Assembly: GCF_000208925.1 (NCBI RefSeq)
Contig: NW_001914966.1
Location: forward strand, 1 to 49,845
DNA length: 49,845 bases
Source: Entamoeba histolytica HM-1:IMSS
Lineage: Eukaryota > Evosea > Mastigamoebida > Endamoebidae
Reading direction: 5' to 3'
Shown here: piece after piece, positions 1-9,155 of the stretch
How the letters are laid out: every line of letters begins with the position of its first letter
Numbering within the stretch: the stretch's first letter is position 1
The notes under the pieces: model-generated
The model's input: only the letters and a program-made list of their open reading frames with translations
Told to the model about the DNA's origin: nothing
The model's database searches: none
Translations under genes and position numbers: made by a program

Positions 1-611
1 AATAAAACGAGAAATGATAGTCAATGATATAATAATAAAATCAAAGTATAAAAGATAAAATTAATATTAATATAAAACAAAAGAGAATAAATATAAAATG
101 AAAATAGATATAAATGATAATAATATAAAAATGATAAAGATGAATAAACAAATAAACAAATACATCTAAATAGAAAAGAATAACAATAAGAAAATCTAAA
201 TAATATAAAAAGAAAAAACATAAGAATAATATAATAATATATAGATAATAAGAAGAATACAATGATATAAATAATATAAACAGAGAAATAAATATAAAAA
301 TAAATATATAAAAATACGATAGATAAATAACATAATAATAAAAGAATAAAAATAATAAAAATAATTATGATTCATCAAATCATCTATTTCATTAATATTT
401 CATACAAAATGAATACAAATGATTATAAAATATAAACATAAATATTTACATATTCTGTATTTATCATACTTTTTATTTTTTTATTTTTTTATTTTTATTT
501 AGGAGCAAAATATAATAAATGGAAAATTCTATGGATGCAAATTATTTTGCATCTTTTTTCATTTTTATAAATTATTTAGATGCATTTTTTCTTTGCTAAT
601 TTTCGTGACCG
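1..611 (+). repeat. Repeat X, copy 1 (cut by window start)
   Basis: AT-rich low-complexity block followed by a more complex end that carries a hairpin near 534-553. It is the reverse complement, with small indels and substitutions, of 14893-15470: position 1 matches about 15470, and the shared end reads ctaattttcgt at about 600-611 (reverse complement of 14893-14905). After 611 the sequence switches at once to LINE ORF2 endonuclease sequence. No convincing coding potential: its long open frames are Phe/Ile/Tyr-rich artefacts of T-rich DNA. I do not recognise the family; an Entamoeba ERE-type repeat or a non-autonomous DNA element are possible. The outer end lies beyond the window. Confidence 0.8.
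534..553. other. Hairpin in repeat X, copy 1
   Basis: GATGCAAA (534-541) pairs perfectly with TTTGCATC (546-553) around a 4-nt loop TTAT. A third, similar GATGCA occurs at about 578-583. The other X copy keeps a 7-bp version (ATGCAAA/TTTGCAT) near 14949-14966, so the palindrome is conserved between the copies. Its role is unknown; a transposase- or reverse-transcriptase-recognised end structure is only a guess. Confidence 0.6.
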
Positions 612-1180
612 ATTTGATTCAATTGATTTTAATAATCATCCTAAATGTATTAATAATGATGAAATTGTTATAACTTACAATAAAGATTTATTGGTTAGTG
701 ACAATTCTTTCCATGCTAGAAGACCAGATATATTATCAAAATATGAAAGAAAAGAAAGGATATATCATAGATGTTGCTATATGTAAAGATATGAATATAG
801 AATTAAATTACATTCATAAAATAAATAAATACAAAGAATTACAAGAGAAAATAAGAAACAATAGAGAAATAATATATGTAGAAATAATACCTGTTATATT
901 ATCAATAAATGGATTAATACATAAAGAGTCAATAAGAAGAGTAAAAACACTGAAATTAAAATTAGACTTCACCAAAATCCTACGAACAATCATTATAAAA
1001 AATATGAAAGACTTAATGTTTTACACATGAAATTCTGGCATCACATTAGAAGAAGAACAATTTAATGCGAGCATGCTAGAAATGAACTCTATTACATCAA
1101 TAGAGCGTAATGAAGAAACTGAAATAATCACTTCTCAATAATCATAAAATCCAATAATGGTTATATCTATTAATTGATAT
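612..1180 (+). pseudogene. LINE ORF2 3' fragment (restriction-like endonuclease domain)
   Basis: 5'-truncated relic of the LINE that lies nearly complete at 41700-46340. It starts inside the endonuclease domain at tttgattcaattga and runs to the ORF2 end and 3' UTR. The endonuclease core is readable as RRPDI near 718-735 in one frame and GYIIDVA near 759-780 in another, giving the PD-(x12-14)-D arrangement of EhLINE/R2-type endonucleases but with a frameshift between the halves. The C-terminal part (KINKYKELQEKIRNNREI, then the KDLMFYT block) matches the reverse strand of 41870-42110. Stops near 1028 and 1138 confirm decay. Homology to the main copy fades just after ctattaattgatat (about 1180), which marks the likely LINE 3' end. 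Confidence 0.85.
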
Positions 1181-2745
1181 TTTTATTTCTTTTTCCTTAT
1201 ACTTTCTTATTTATTATTCTTGTAATTTTACATCTTTCTTTCATTTCTTTCATATGGGTTTTGTTTTTAATTTCTTCAATTGTTTTAATGTCTTTTTCTT
1301 TTTAATTGAATATACTTCTTGAAAAATATCATACCATCTCGTTCTTTTACTTTCTTATTTTTTGAGTATTTCTTCATATTCTCCTTTATTCCATTCACTT
1401 GTTATTCTTTTTATTCTTTCTTGTTTATCATTTATTGTTATTCATTTATATTTGTCATTTGTATAATCTTTATTATTATTGTATTTACCCTGTTTCTTAC
1501 TCGCTTTTCTTTGTATTTTTTTCGTATTCTAATTCATCTTTCCTTGATATTTCATTTTCCTTTATTATTATTTCTTTGCTATTTATTGCTATTGACATTT
1601 CTTTTTTATTGTATGTCGTTGGATTTTTATATCTTGTTTGCTTTTCTTTACAAAACCATAAGGTTTTACACAATAACCATGGCATTAAAATTTGTTGTAT
1701 TTCCTGCATGGAAAAAGATGTTTTCTAATTTGAAATGGAATAAATAAAACTGAAAAACAATACATACAAACTCTTCTTATATAATATAAGTTAAAATTAA
1801 AAATTACATTATTATTTACTTCAAAATAAAATAAATTTGATTTGAATAGCAAATTAAACGAATTGAATATGGTTTAACTCTTTTGTATATTATGTATATA
1901 TTCTATTAGTTTCTATTTCTTCTTTCTCTATTTTCTTATTTTATTCTTAAATCTTTTTAATAAATACATTCAATTTACTTGATACTATTAATATATAATT
2001 TATTTCTTCATTCTTTTGTTTTTATTATTATTTTCATTATTTCTTTTTTTAATGTTTCATTATTACCTATTCTAGTAAGGTGATGTGATTTTCATTTCTT
2101 TTCCATTTCATTTCTATATTTTTATCTTTTCTTCTTTGAAATATTGTTCTATTCCTTCTTGTTATTATTTCTTCTTCTTATCACACATTAATTATTTCAT
2201 TTCTACTCCATTATATATTTCTTATTTTTCTTATTCTCTTTTGTTTCTTCATTTTATATTTTAATCATTTTCTTTCCTCCAACAACCTATCATTACCAAC
2301 AACTTTTCTTTAATCCATCATTTTTCATAACTATAACTACTTCTTCATTTTATATGTTGCTATGTCTTTGTTTAAACATTTCTTCTTCTTTCTCTTCTTC
2401 TCCATTCTCCAATTTTTATTTTTTCTTTCCCACATTTATGTCTTTTGTTAGTCTTATATCTATTTTTATTCATCTTTTGGTTTATTATTTCTTTTATTGA
2501 AATTAAACTAATAAATTAACTAGTAACTACTGTTTATTATTCTTTAATAAGAGGTATAAGAAGAGGTAATAACCAAATGCTTAGTTATTATTTATTTTCA
2601 TATTTAATTCTTTCTCTGTCAATTGGTAAAACTAGAGATTTATGAAAAGTTAATTACTTTATCCATTTTTTATTTGATTGAAAAATTCTTTTTTTATTTC
2701 AAAATATAAATAGTTTATAACAAGAATTAAATAAAATCAATCAAG
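1181..2745. other. Gene-free AT-rich tract with decayed coding traces on the minus strand
   Basis: No intact gene. The plus strand is rich in T/C runs, so the minus strand reads as Lys/Glu/Asn-rich peptide broken by stops. Parts look once-coding rather than random: at about 1320-1440 the minus strand gives ITSEWNKGEYEEILKK, a stop, then RTRWYDIFQEVYSIKKKK, and near 1500-1710 a 70-codon open frame with Lys/Glu/Asn-rich content. A further run lies near 2060-2200. The style resembles the ORF1/ORF2 parts of the local LINE but I could not align it to them. It may be a second, unrelated decayed element. Confidence 0.35.
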
Positions 2746-5700
2746 TTAATTAGAAGAGTTTGGGTTTTCATTGTTATTTGCTTCTGTTTCATCCACATTT
2801 TGGGTTTGGAGTATTTGAGGTTCTTCTTCACTTAAAATCTCACCAAGTTGATTTGCAAAGATTGGTTCTAAGTTTGTTTCACTAAATTCAATAAACAAAG
2901 AACTTTGAAGAATAGAACCTCTTAAAAAAGCGTTTTTAAATTGTTGGTATTTATCATTTTGTAAGAGAAATTCACTTTGTTGAATAGTAGTTGCAGTGAA
3001 GTTATCTCCATATTTATTCTCATAAACAACAATTCCTTTTTCAATATCATCTTCAGACAAACAGACTGCTCCATGTGAAACATCAAGGTAGATTCCAAAT
3101 CCATTCGTACAAATTATACGATGTTCTGTGAAACAATTATTACAAACAAGACAACCACAATTTAAACAAATTTTTTTTGTTAAAACATCTCCATCAGTTT
3201 CATGACAATTACAACATTTTTCAATTGAATATTTATTAACAAGTTTTAATATAGTTTTTGGTAAATGTTTAAATTCAAATGGATGAGAGATGCTTGGAAT
3301 GGTTAATGCATAAATATTACTGGCTTCATTTATATATTGCAAGAAATTTATTTTTTCTTCTTTTTCGTTTATACATTTATTTAATAAATTAATACTTGTT
3401 TGATAAGTTTCACATAATTTATTAATAGCTTCTTGAAGAGTATTAATGTTATCAAATTCTGAACATTCAACACATTCAAGTTTTTTTTTACTAAATTTTT
3501 CTAATATTCTTCCTTTAAGTAATTTAGGTTCTTTACTTGCAATGACAGCTAATGCTCCCCTAACTTGACTCTTATGAACTATTTCTGTTGGTTCTTTAAA
3601 TGCCTTCAGTGTAATATATGCAAAAAATGGATCAACCAAATCAATTTTATCTATTATAAATTTCTTATTTGATTCATATTCTTCAGATAATATTTGAATT
3701 GCTAAAAACATTGAATAGATAAGGTCTTTATCTTCTTCATTCATTGAAATTCCACTTCTTAAGGCAAGTTCAATTGATGATATAGTAGAATGTATACACC
3801 ATGTTATTGCATCAAATGAATTTCCATCTTCAATTTCTATTTCTAATATTGATTTGAATGATTCTTTAATAAATTCTTTTGTTTTTCCATTTTGAATAAT
3901 ACTTCTGCTTAGTGGCATAAAATGAGAATAGTTATTTACACAAACAGGACAAGTACTTCGTTCATTTCTCATCTCTTCAAAACATTTCAAATGGACGTGA
4001 TGAGAACATGTCGTAACATTTAATGGTGCAAACGTTTTTCCACCTTCATTAGCTCTTTGAATCTCTACACCTCCATTTCCAGATAGAAAAATAAGCCTAC
4101 CCATTGGATTTTGTTCATCCATTTGGCAAATAACACATTCATCATTTTTATTTTCTGTTATCTTTTCAATACTTTTATGATATAACTCTTGTTTCTTTTT
4201 CATTAATAACAAAATCTTTTTCTTCATTTCTTGTTTTTTCATTTTTGGTTTTTCTTTCACTTCAATATCATTTTGTAATATTGCATGTTCAGGAACTGAC
4301 GAAAATCCTTCTAACAAATAACTTTTTATTTCATTTACAAACTCTTTACTTCCAGGTAATTCATTTCTATGAATCCCAATAAAATATCCAATTGCTTTAA
4401 CAACTTCTTTAAATTCTTCATTTTTGAGAAACTCATTTGATTCAAACAAGTGAAAGTGATATCCATCATGAATAAATAACATTCCAAGTTCTATAGAATC
4501 ACAAATGCAATTTTTATTTTTTGTATTTAGTTTTTGTATTAATTGAACAAAGAATTTATATACCCAAATAGATTTTAATAATTGTTTAATACCATCAAAA
4601 ACAAGTTCATCTTTAAACCCAAACTCAAACCTATTACTTTTAATTGATTTGTTATTAAAAATTGTTTGTTTGATTAATGATTCACGATGAATTTGACCAA
4701 ATAATGGATATACTGGATTAATTTGAGATAATAACTTCTTTTTAATAATTCCCTTTTTTTCACAAACAACATCATAATTCCTTTCTAATGGTAAACTATC
4801 ATATGGAGTTTGTTGTACAATTAGTGATGGTGCAGAAATTCCAGCAGCTGTAAAATGAAGAATCATTTGTTGAAATATCTCAGAATCACTGAGATTTGAT
4901 GTGATTGTTTGTTCTCTTGAAATTTCTATCAAAGAACGAATAAACCCAGTTACTTGATATGGTGATTCAATCTGAAGATCAGAGAGATGATATTTTTTTG
5001 TAAGGTCAATACCACTTAAATTAATACCCAATAAATTAAACATAACAAATGATGTTAAAAAAAATTGTTTTGGGGAAACATAAGAAAGTAATAATTGAAC
5101 TAGTGTAAGGTCAAGTAAAATTGGTTGAAAATAGTAAGGACTAACATAGTAATAGAATTGTTGTTCAGCTTCACCACCATTTCTTACCCAATCCCCATTA
5201 ATATATTGTTCTTTAAATACCTGAGATAAAATTACATGTTCAATTAATAATAAAGCATCTTCATTTGATATTTCTGGTTTTTTATTGTTTTTATTTAAAT
5301 GTAATAATACTTCACAATAAAAATTAAGTAATGGACTTAAAGGTGATACTGGTTGATTTTTTCCACAAAGTCTTAAATGAATTTGTTCATCTTCTACATT
5401 AATGATTGGTACATTAACTAAATATTTTCTGACTGATTTCATTACTTGAGAATGTATTAAAGGGAAATGACTGAACAATGAATTTATTGAAGCAGTGTCA
5501 ACAATGGCTTCAATTATTTCAATTGAATTTTCAGTAACATAACTTGTAGAATCAAAATAATAATTATCATACTCAACATGTGTTCCTTCTTTAATAAGAA
5601 TTGGTAATGAATTAGAACATAATGACAATGCTTGAATAAATTTATTATAAATTATATCAGTAAAATCAACAACTGGCATTTTTGGATGTTCTACAATAAA

Positions 5701-6663
5701 CCAAAATAAGAAGTTATTAAAGTTATCACTGAGAAGATTAGTAGTTTTAAGACTATTACAATATTCTTGTTCATACAATATTTTTTTTCCACAAAAAATT
5801 TTAGTAAATAATGTACACATTAAATCTAAAGTATGTTCTAATCTATTTGATTTAAAATAATATTTGATGTAATCATCTTTAGAATTAGTAAAATGAAATG
5901 TAAGATCCTGTACTAGCTTTTCATTATTAAATGATCCACTAATTGAGTCAATAGACAATTGATAAATTATTTCAGGAGAGAATTTAAAGAGATGTAATTC
6001 AGTCATATACTTAGTTAAAAATTCTTTTAAATTCTCACAACCAACTCCACGAGTAAAACATAATTCAAAGAAATATTCAAAATAAGATATTGATTTTTTA
6101 TTTAACTTTTCTTTAATTGAAGAATGAATAAAATTAGGAATATTTTTATTACAAATATCAGCAAAGAGAAGAAAAAATAAGTTGCATGATGTAAGTGCAT
6201 TTATTACAATAAGAATTTTTTGTACTTTCGAGTTCATTTCTTTTTGGCTTTGAATTGCTATTTCATTAATCATTTTTTCTAAAACAATCTCAATCCCTTT
6301 AAATTCTAAAGGTATTTGTTCAACAACATTCCCTTTAAATTGATTTCCATGTTCACTACAAAATCCACTTCTTTTCCATGCACGTTCATTTCCACAATCA
6401 CATGTAAATGTTCCTGCAGTTGCATACGCATATGCATCATGTCCTTCATGATTCCCTTTTGAAAAACAAGTAGAACAAATACATGAGGTATCATCTATTC
6501 CACATGTTTTACATCTATAAATAATTTCTCTATGTTTCCCATCTCCTTGATGTTGACAAACAAATAAAGGAATAATTCCACTACATTTAAACAATAAAGT
6601 TGATAATGGTATATTATAATATTCTTTCCAAAAATCTTCTACATTCACTTCTTCTTCTTCCAT
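2746..6663 (-). CDS. UBR1: UBR1-type N-recognin E3 ubiquitin ligase
   Basis: Predicted 1305-residue E3 of the Arg/N-degron pathway, which recognises destabilising N-terminal residues and ubiquitinates the protein in the cytosol. Domains in order: a UBR-box zinc finger at about residues 27-107, rich in Cys/His pairs (CKTCGI, CSTCF, GNHEGHDA, CDCGN, FCSEHG); a long helical middle region; a RING-H2 finger at about 842-907 (CVICQM ... CSHHVHLKCF ... CPVC) with a glycine-rich insert; and a C-terminal Cys-rich UBR autoinhibitory-type domain from about 1150 (CCNCHETDGD, CLNCGCLVCNNCF). Shorter than yeast or animal UBR1 (about 1750-1950), mainly in the middle. The start is the ATG at 6661-6663, preceded by an Inr-like aaaattcag. 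The tail is acidic and Asn-rich. Transcribed away from CCT4 across a 686-bp gap. The UBR box plus RING makes the class firm; the exact UBR1/2/3 orthology is less so. Confidence 0.9.
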   Translation of the reverse strand: MEEEEVNVEDFWKEYYNIPLSTLLFKCSGIIPLFVCQHQGDGKHREIIYRCKTCGIDDTSCICSTCFSKGNHEGHDAYAYATAGTFTCDCGNERAWKRSGFCSEHGNQFKGNVVEQIPLEFKGIEIVLEKMINEIAIQSQKEMNSKVQKILIVINALTSCNLFFLLFADICNKNIPNFIHSSIKEKLNKKSISYFEYFFELCFTRGVGCENLKEFLTKYMTELHLFKFSPEIIYQLSIDSISGSFNNEKLVQDLTFHFTNSKDDYIKYYFKSNRLEHTLDLMCTLFTKIFCGKKILYEQEYCNSLKTTNLLSDNFNNFLFWFIVEHPKMPVVDFTDIIYNKFIQALSLCSNSLPILIKEGTHVEYDNYYFDSTSYVTENSIEIIEAIVDTASINSLFSHFPLIHSQVMKSVRKYLVNVPIINVEDEQIHLRLCGKNQPVSPLSPLLNFYCEVLLHLNKNNKKPEISNEDALLLIEHVILSQVFKEQYINGDWVRNGGEAEQQFYYYVSPYYFQPILLDLTLVQLLLSYVSPKQFFLTSFVMFNLLGINLSGIDLTKKYHLSDLQIESPYQVTGFIRSLIEISREQTITSNLSDSEIFQQMILHFTAAGISAPSLIVQQTPYDSLPLERNYDVVCEKKGIIKKKLLSQINPVYPLFGQIHRESLIKQTIFNNKSIKSNRFEFGFKDELVFDGIKQLLKSIWVYKFFVQLIQKLNTKNKNCICDSIELGMLFIHDGYHFHLFESNEFLKNEEFKEVVKAIGYFIGIHRNELPGSKEFVNEIKSYLLEGFSSVPEHAILQNDIEVKEKPKMKKQEMKKKILLLMKKKQELYHKSIEKITENKNDECVICQMDEQNPMGRLIFLSGNGGVEIQRANEGGKTFAPLNVTTCSHHVHLKCFEEMRNERSTCPVCVNNYSHFMPLSRSIIQNGKTKEFIKESFKSILEIEIEDGNSFDAITWCIHSTISSIELALRSGISMNEEDKDLIYSMFLAIQILSEEYESNKKFIIDKIDLVDPFFAYITLKAFKEPTEIVHKSQVRGALAVIASKEPKLLKGRILEKFSKKKLECVECSEFDNINTLQEAINKLCETYQTSINLLNKCINEKEEKINFLQYINEASNIYALTIPSISHPFEFKHLPKTILKLVNKYSIEKCCNCHETDGDVLTKKICLNCGCLVCNNCFTEHRIICTNGFGIYLDVSHGAVCLSEDDIEKGIVVYENKYGDNFTATTIQQSEFLLQNDKYQQFKNAFLRGSILQSSLFIEFSETNLEPIFANQLGEILSEEEPQILQTQNVDETEANNNENPNSSN

Positions 6664-7349
6664 TATTTATTTAACTGAATTTTAGGGTTTCTTTTTCTTA
6701 AAATTCATATCACAAATTCTGTTTTGTATCACATTTTTTTTACTAGAATAGTTATATCATTTTGTTATTAAATTTATTATTTTTTTGGTTATTTTTTTTT
6801 TCATCCAACACTAAAACAAAAAATTTGTTATTATATTCACAATTGTTGTAAATTAACTGATTCTATTATTTCTATGAAACAGTATAAAATTAACGTAATA
6901 TCATTTAATTTCTTTAAGAAAAGAGAGTCATTCTAAAATATCTTTTTAAAAAATAACAAAAAAATTAATAACACTTCTTACATTTCCAATAATCCACATA
7001 ACTCAATTTCATTAGAACAAGTCAATTCTTTATGTGATCAATTATTAGTAAATTAATTCTTCATTTCTTAATTATTGTTATTTAATGTGAAAGAATATTA
7101 AAAGAATTGATTATTCAGAGAATTTCAAATAAATATCAAAAAAACAAAAACATTATTTTAGAATAACAATAATTGCATTTTTTATTTTAGTTTTTCAACA
7201 CTTTTTTTTATTATTTTTGTTAATTATTTTTAACTATAATTTAATTATAAAAAAATAATAAAAAACTATAATTAAATTTGTTGAAGGTGAAGAAAAGAAA
7301 AAAACTAAAAAATACAACAACTTAACATACCAAATTAATCTGAATTAAA
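6664..7349. promoter_or_regulatory. Divergent intergenic region between the UBR1-type gene and CCT4
   Basis: 686 bp of A/T runs separating two outward-reading genes, so both promoters must lie here. I see no clear TATTTAAA box. The UBR side has ccctaaaattcag about 20 bases before its ATG, which resembles the Entamoeba initiator. No RNA gene or repeat seen. Confidence 0.5.
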
Positions 7350-8966
7350 ATGAGTACTACAACTGCACCTAAACAACACCAAAAAGGTGAAATGAAAGAA
7401 GGAAAAGAAGGAGAAAAAAATATTAGACAAACTAATATCATTGCTGCTAAAAGTGTAGCTGATGCAGTTCGTACATCACTCGGACCAAGAGGAATGGATA
7501 AAATGATTATTTCACCTAATGGAGAAACAATCATTACTAATGATGGAGCAACTATTATTCAACAATTAAAACTTCAACACCCATGTGCATTAATGATGTC
7601 AGAATTATCTAAATCACAAGACATTGAAGCAGGAGATGGAACAACTACCGTAACTATTCTAGCTGGTGCTATGTTATCTGCAGCAAACATCCTTTTAAAT
7701 AAAGGAGTTAATCCATCAGTAATTGCTCGTGCATTCCATTTATCATCAGCTAAATCAGCAGAGATATTAAAAGAAGCATCAATTCCAATTGAACTAACAG
7801 ACAGAGAGAGTTTATTAAAAGCAGCAAATACATCACTTAATTCTAAAGTTGTAAATCAATCAAGTCAAACATTTGCTCCAATTGCTGTTGACTCAGTGAT
7901 GAAAGTGATTGATATTAATACAGCAACAAATGTTGATTTAAGAAATATTAGAATAACAAAAAAGATAGGAGGAACAATCGATGACACTGAACTTATTGAT
8001 GGACTTGTATTCCTTCAAAAAGCATCACATGTTTCAGGAGGACCAACTCATATTGAAAATGCCAAAATTGGAGTATGTCAATTTTGTATTTCACCACCAA
8101 AAACCAATATGGATGGAAATGTGGTAATTACAGATTATGCACAAATGGATAAAGTTTTAAAAGAAGAACGAGCATATACATTAAAACTTTGTCGTGCTAT
8201 TCAAAAAAGTGGATGTAATGTATTATTAATACAAAAGTCTATTTTAAGAGAAGGAGTTAGTGATTTAGCACTTCATTTTCTTGCTAAATTAAAAATTATG
8301 GTTGTTAAAGACATTGAAAGAGATGACATTGAATTTATTTGTAAAACAATTGAAGCAGTTCCAATTGCTAGTATTGATGGATTTACTGAAGATAAATTAG
8401 GACATGCTGAAAATGTAGAAGAAGTTAGTATTGAAGATGAAGATAAAATAGTTAAAATTACTGGTGTTAAAGGAACTGCACCATGTGTTTCAGTTCTTGT
8501 TAGAGGGGCAAATAGATTAGTTCTTGATGAAGCAGAAAGGTCATTACATGATGCATTATGTGTTGTTAGATCCTTAGTAAAATGCAAATATTTATGTCCA
8601 GGAGGAGGAGCTATGGAAATGGAATTATGTTGTAAATTAAAACAATGGGCAGAAACATTAAAAGGAGAATATGGATTATGTGTTAAAGAATATGCAGAGG
8701 CATTTGAAATTATTCCATATACACTTGCTGAAAATGCAGGATTAAATCCAATGGAATTAGTAACTCAATTAAAATTAGCTCATTTAAATGGAGAAAAGAA
8801 TGCAGGTATTTCAATGAGAAAAGATAATAAAGTACAAGGAAGTGTTGATGATATGACTTCACTTAATGTAGTCAATCCATTATTAGTATTCTTATCAGCA
8901 GTAAAACTTGCTACCGATACAGTTGCATTAATATTAAAAATTGATAATATTGTTGTAGCAAGATGA
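7350..8966 (+). CDS. CCT4: T-complex protein 1 subunit delta (chaperonin CCT4)
   Basis: A 538-residue group II chaperonin subunit, full length for the family (about 530-540). It is one of eight paralogous subunits of the cytosolic TRiC/CCT double ring, which folds actin, tubulin and WD proteins using ATP. The ATP site is intact: LGPRGMDKM near residue 45, NDGATI near 64, GDGTTT near 94 and GGGAMEMEL near 417. Delta rather than another subunit is indicated by GGTIDDTELIDGL, QFCISPPKT, DYAQMDKVLKEERAY, GCNVLLIQKSILR and KIMVVKDIERDDIEFICKTI, all typical of CCT4. The start at ATG 7350 gives a normal N-terminus with NIRQTNIIAAKSVADAVRTS. Its 3' end faces the kinase gene at 9156 with only 189 bp between. 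Confidence 0.95.
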   Translation: MSTTTAPKQHQKGEMKEGKEGEKNIRQTNIIAAKSVADAVRTSLGPRGMDKMIISPNGETIITNDGATIIQQLKLQHPCALMMSELSKSQDIEAGDGTTTVTILAGAMLSAANILLNKGVNPSVIARAFHLSSAKSAEILKEASIPIELTDRESLLKAANTSLNSKVVNQSSQTFAPIAVDSVMKVIDINTATNVDLRNIRITKKIGGTIDDTELIDGLVFLQKASHVSGGPTHIENAKIGVCQFCISPPKTNMDGNVVITDYAQMDKVLKEERAYTLKLCRAIQKSGCNVLLIQKSILREGVSDLALHFLAKLKIMVVKDIERDDIEFICKTIEAVPIASIDGFTEDKLGHAENVEEVSIEDEDKIVKITGVKGTAPCVSVLVRGANRLVLDEAERSLHDALCVVRSLVKCKYLCPGGGAMEMELCCKLKQWAETLKGEYGLCVKEYAEAFEIIPYTLAENAGLNPMELVTQLKLAHLNGEKNAGISMRKDNKVQGSVDDMTSLNVVNPLLVFLSAVKLATDTVALILKIDNIVVAR

Positions 8967-9155
8967 ATGAATGGAAGACGATACAAATAAATTGATTTAA
9001 TTCTTTTTAGTTCATTAACAAAATATTATTTCTTTAATGTATTTTTTAACAATTTAATAATAACAAATAAAAAAATTAAAAAGAAAAACAAAAATTAATG
9101 TAAAATGGAATTAATACAAAAAAAAAAGAAATGTTTCATTTCATCTTTTAAATGA

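Noticed and set aside
1319..1747. 142-codon open frame on the plus strand
   Set aside because: Phe/Ile/Tyr-rich, starts at TTG, and lies opposite the minus-strand decayed coding trace. Most likely its shadow.
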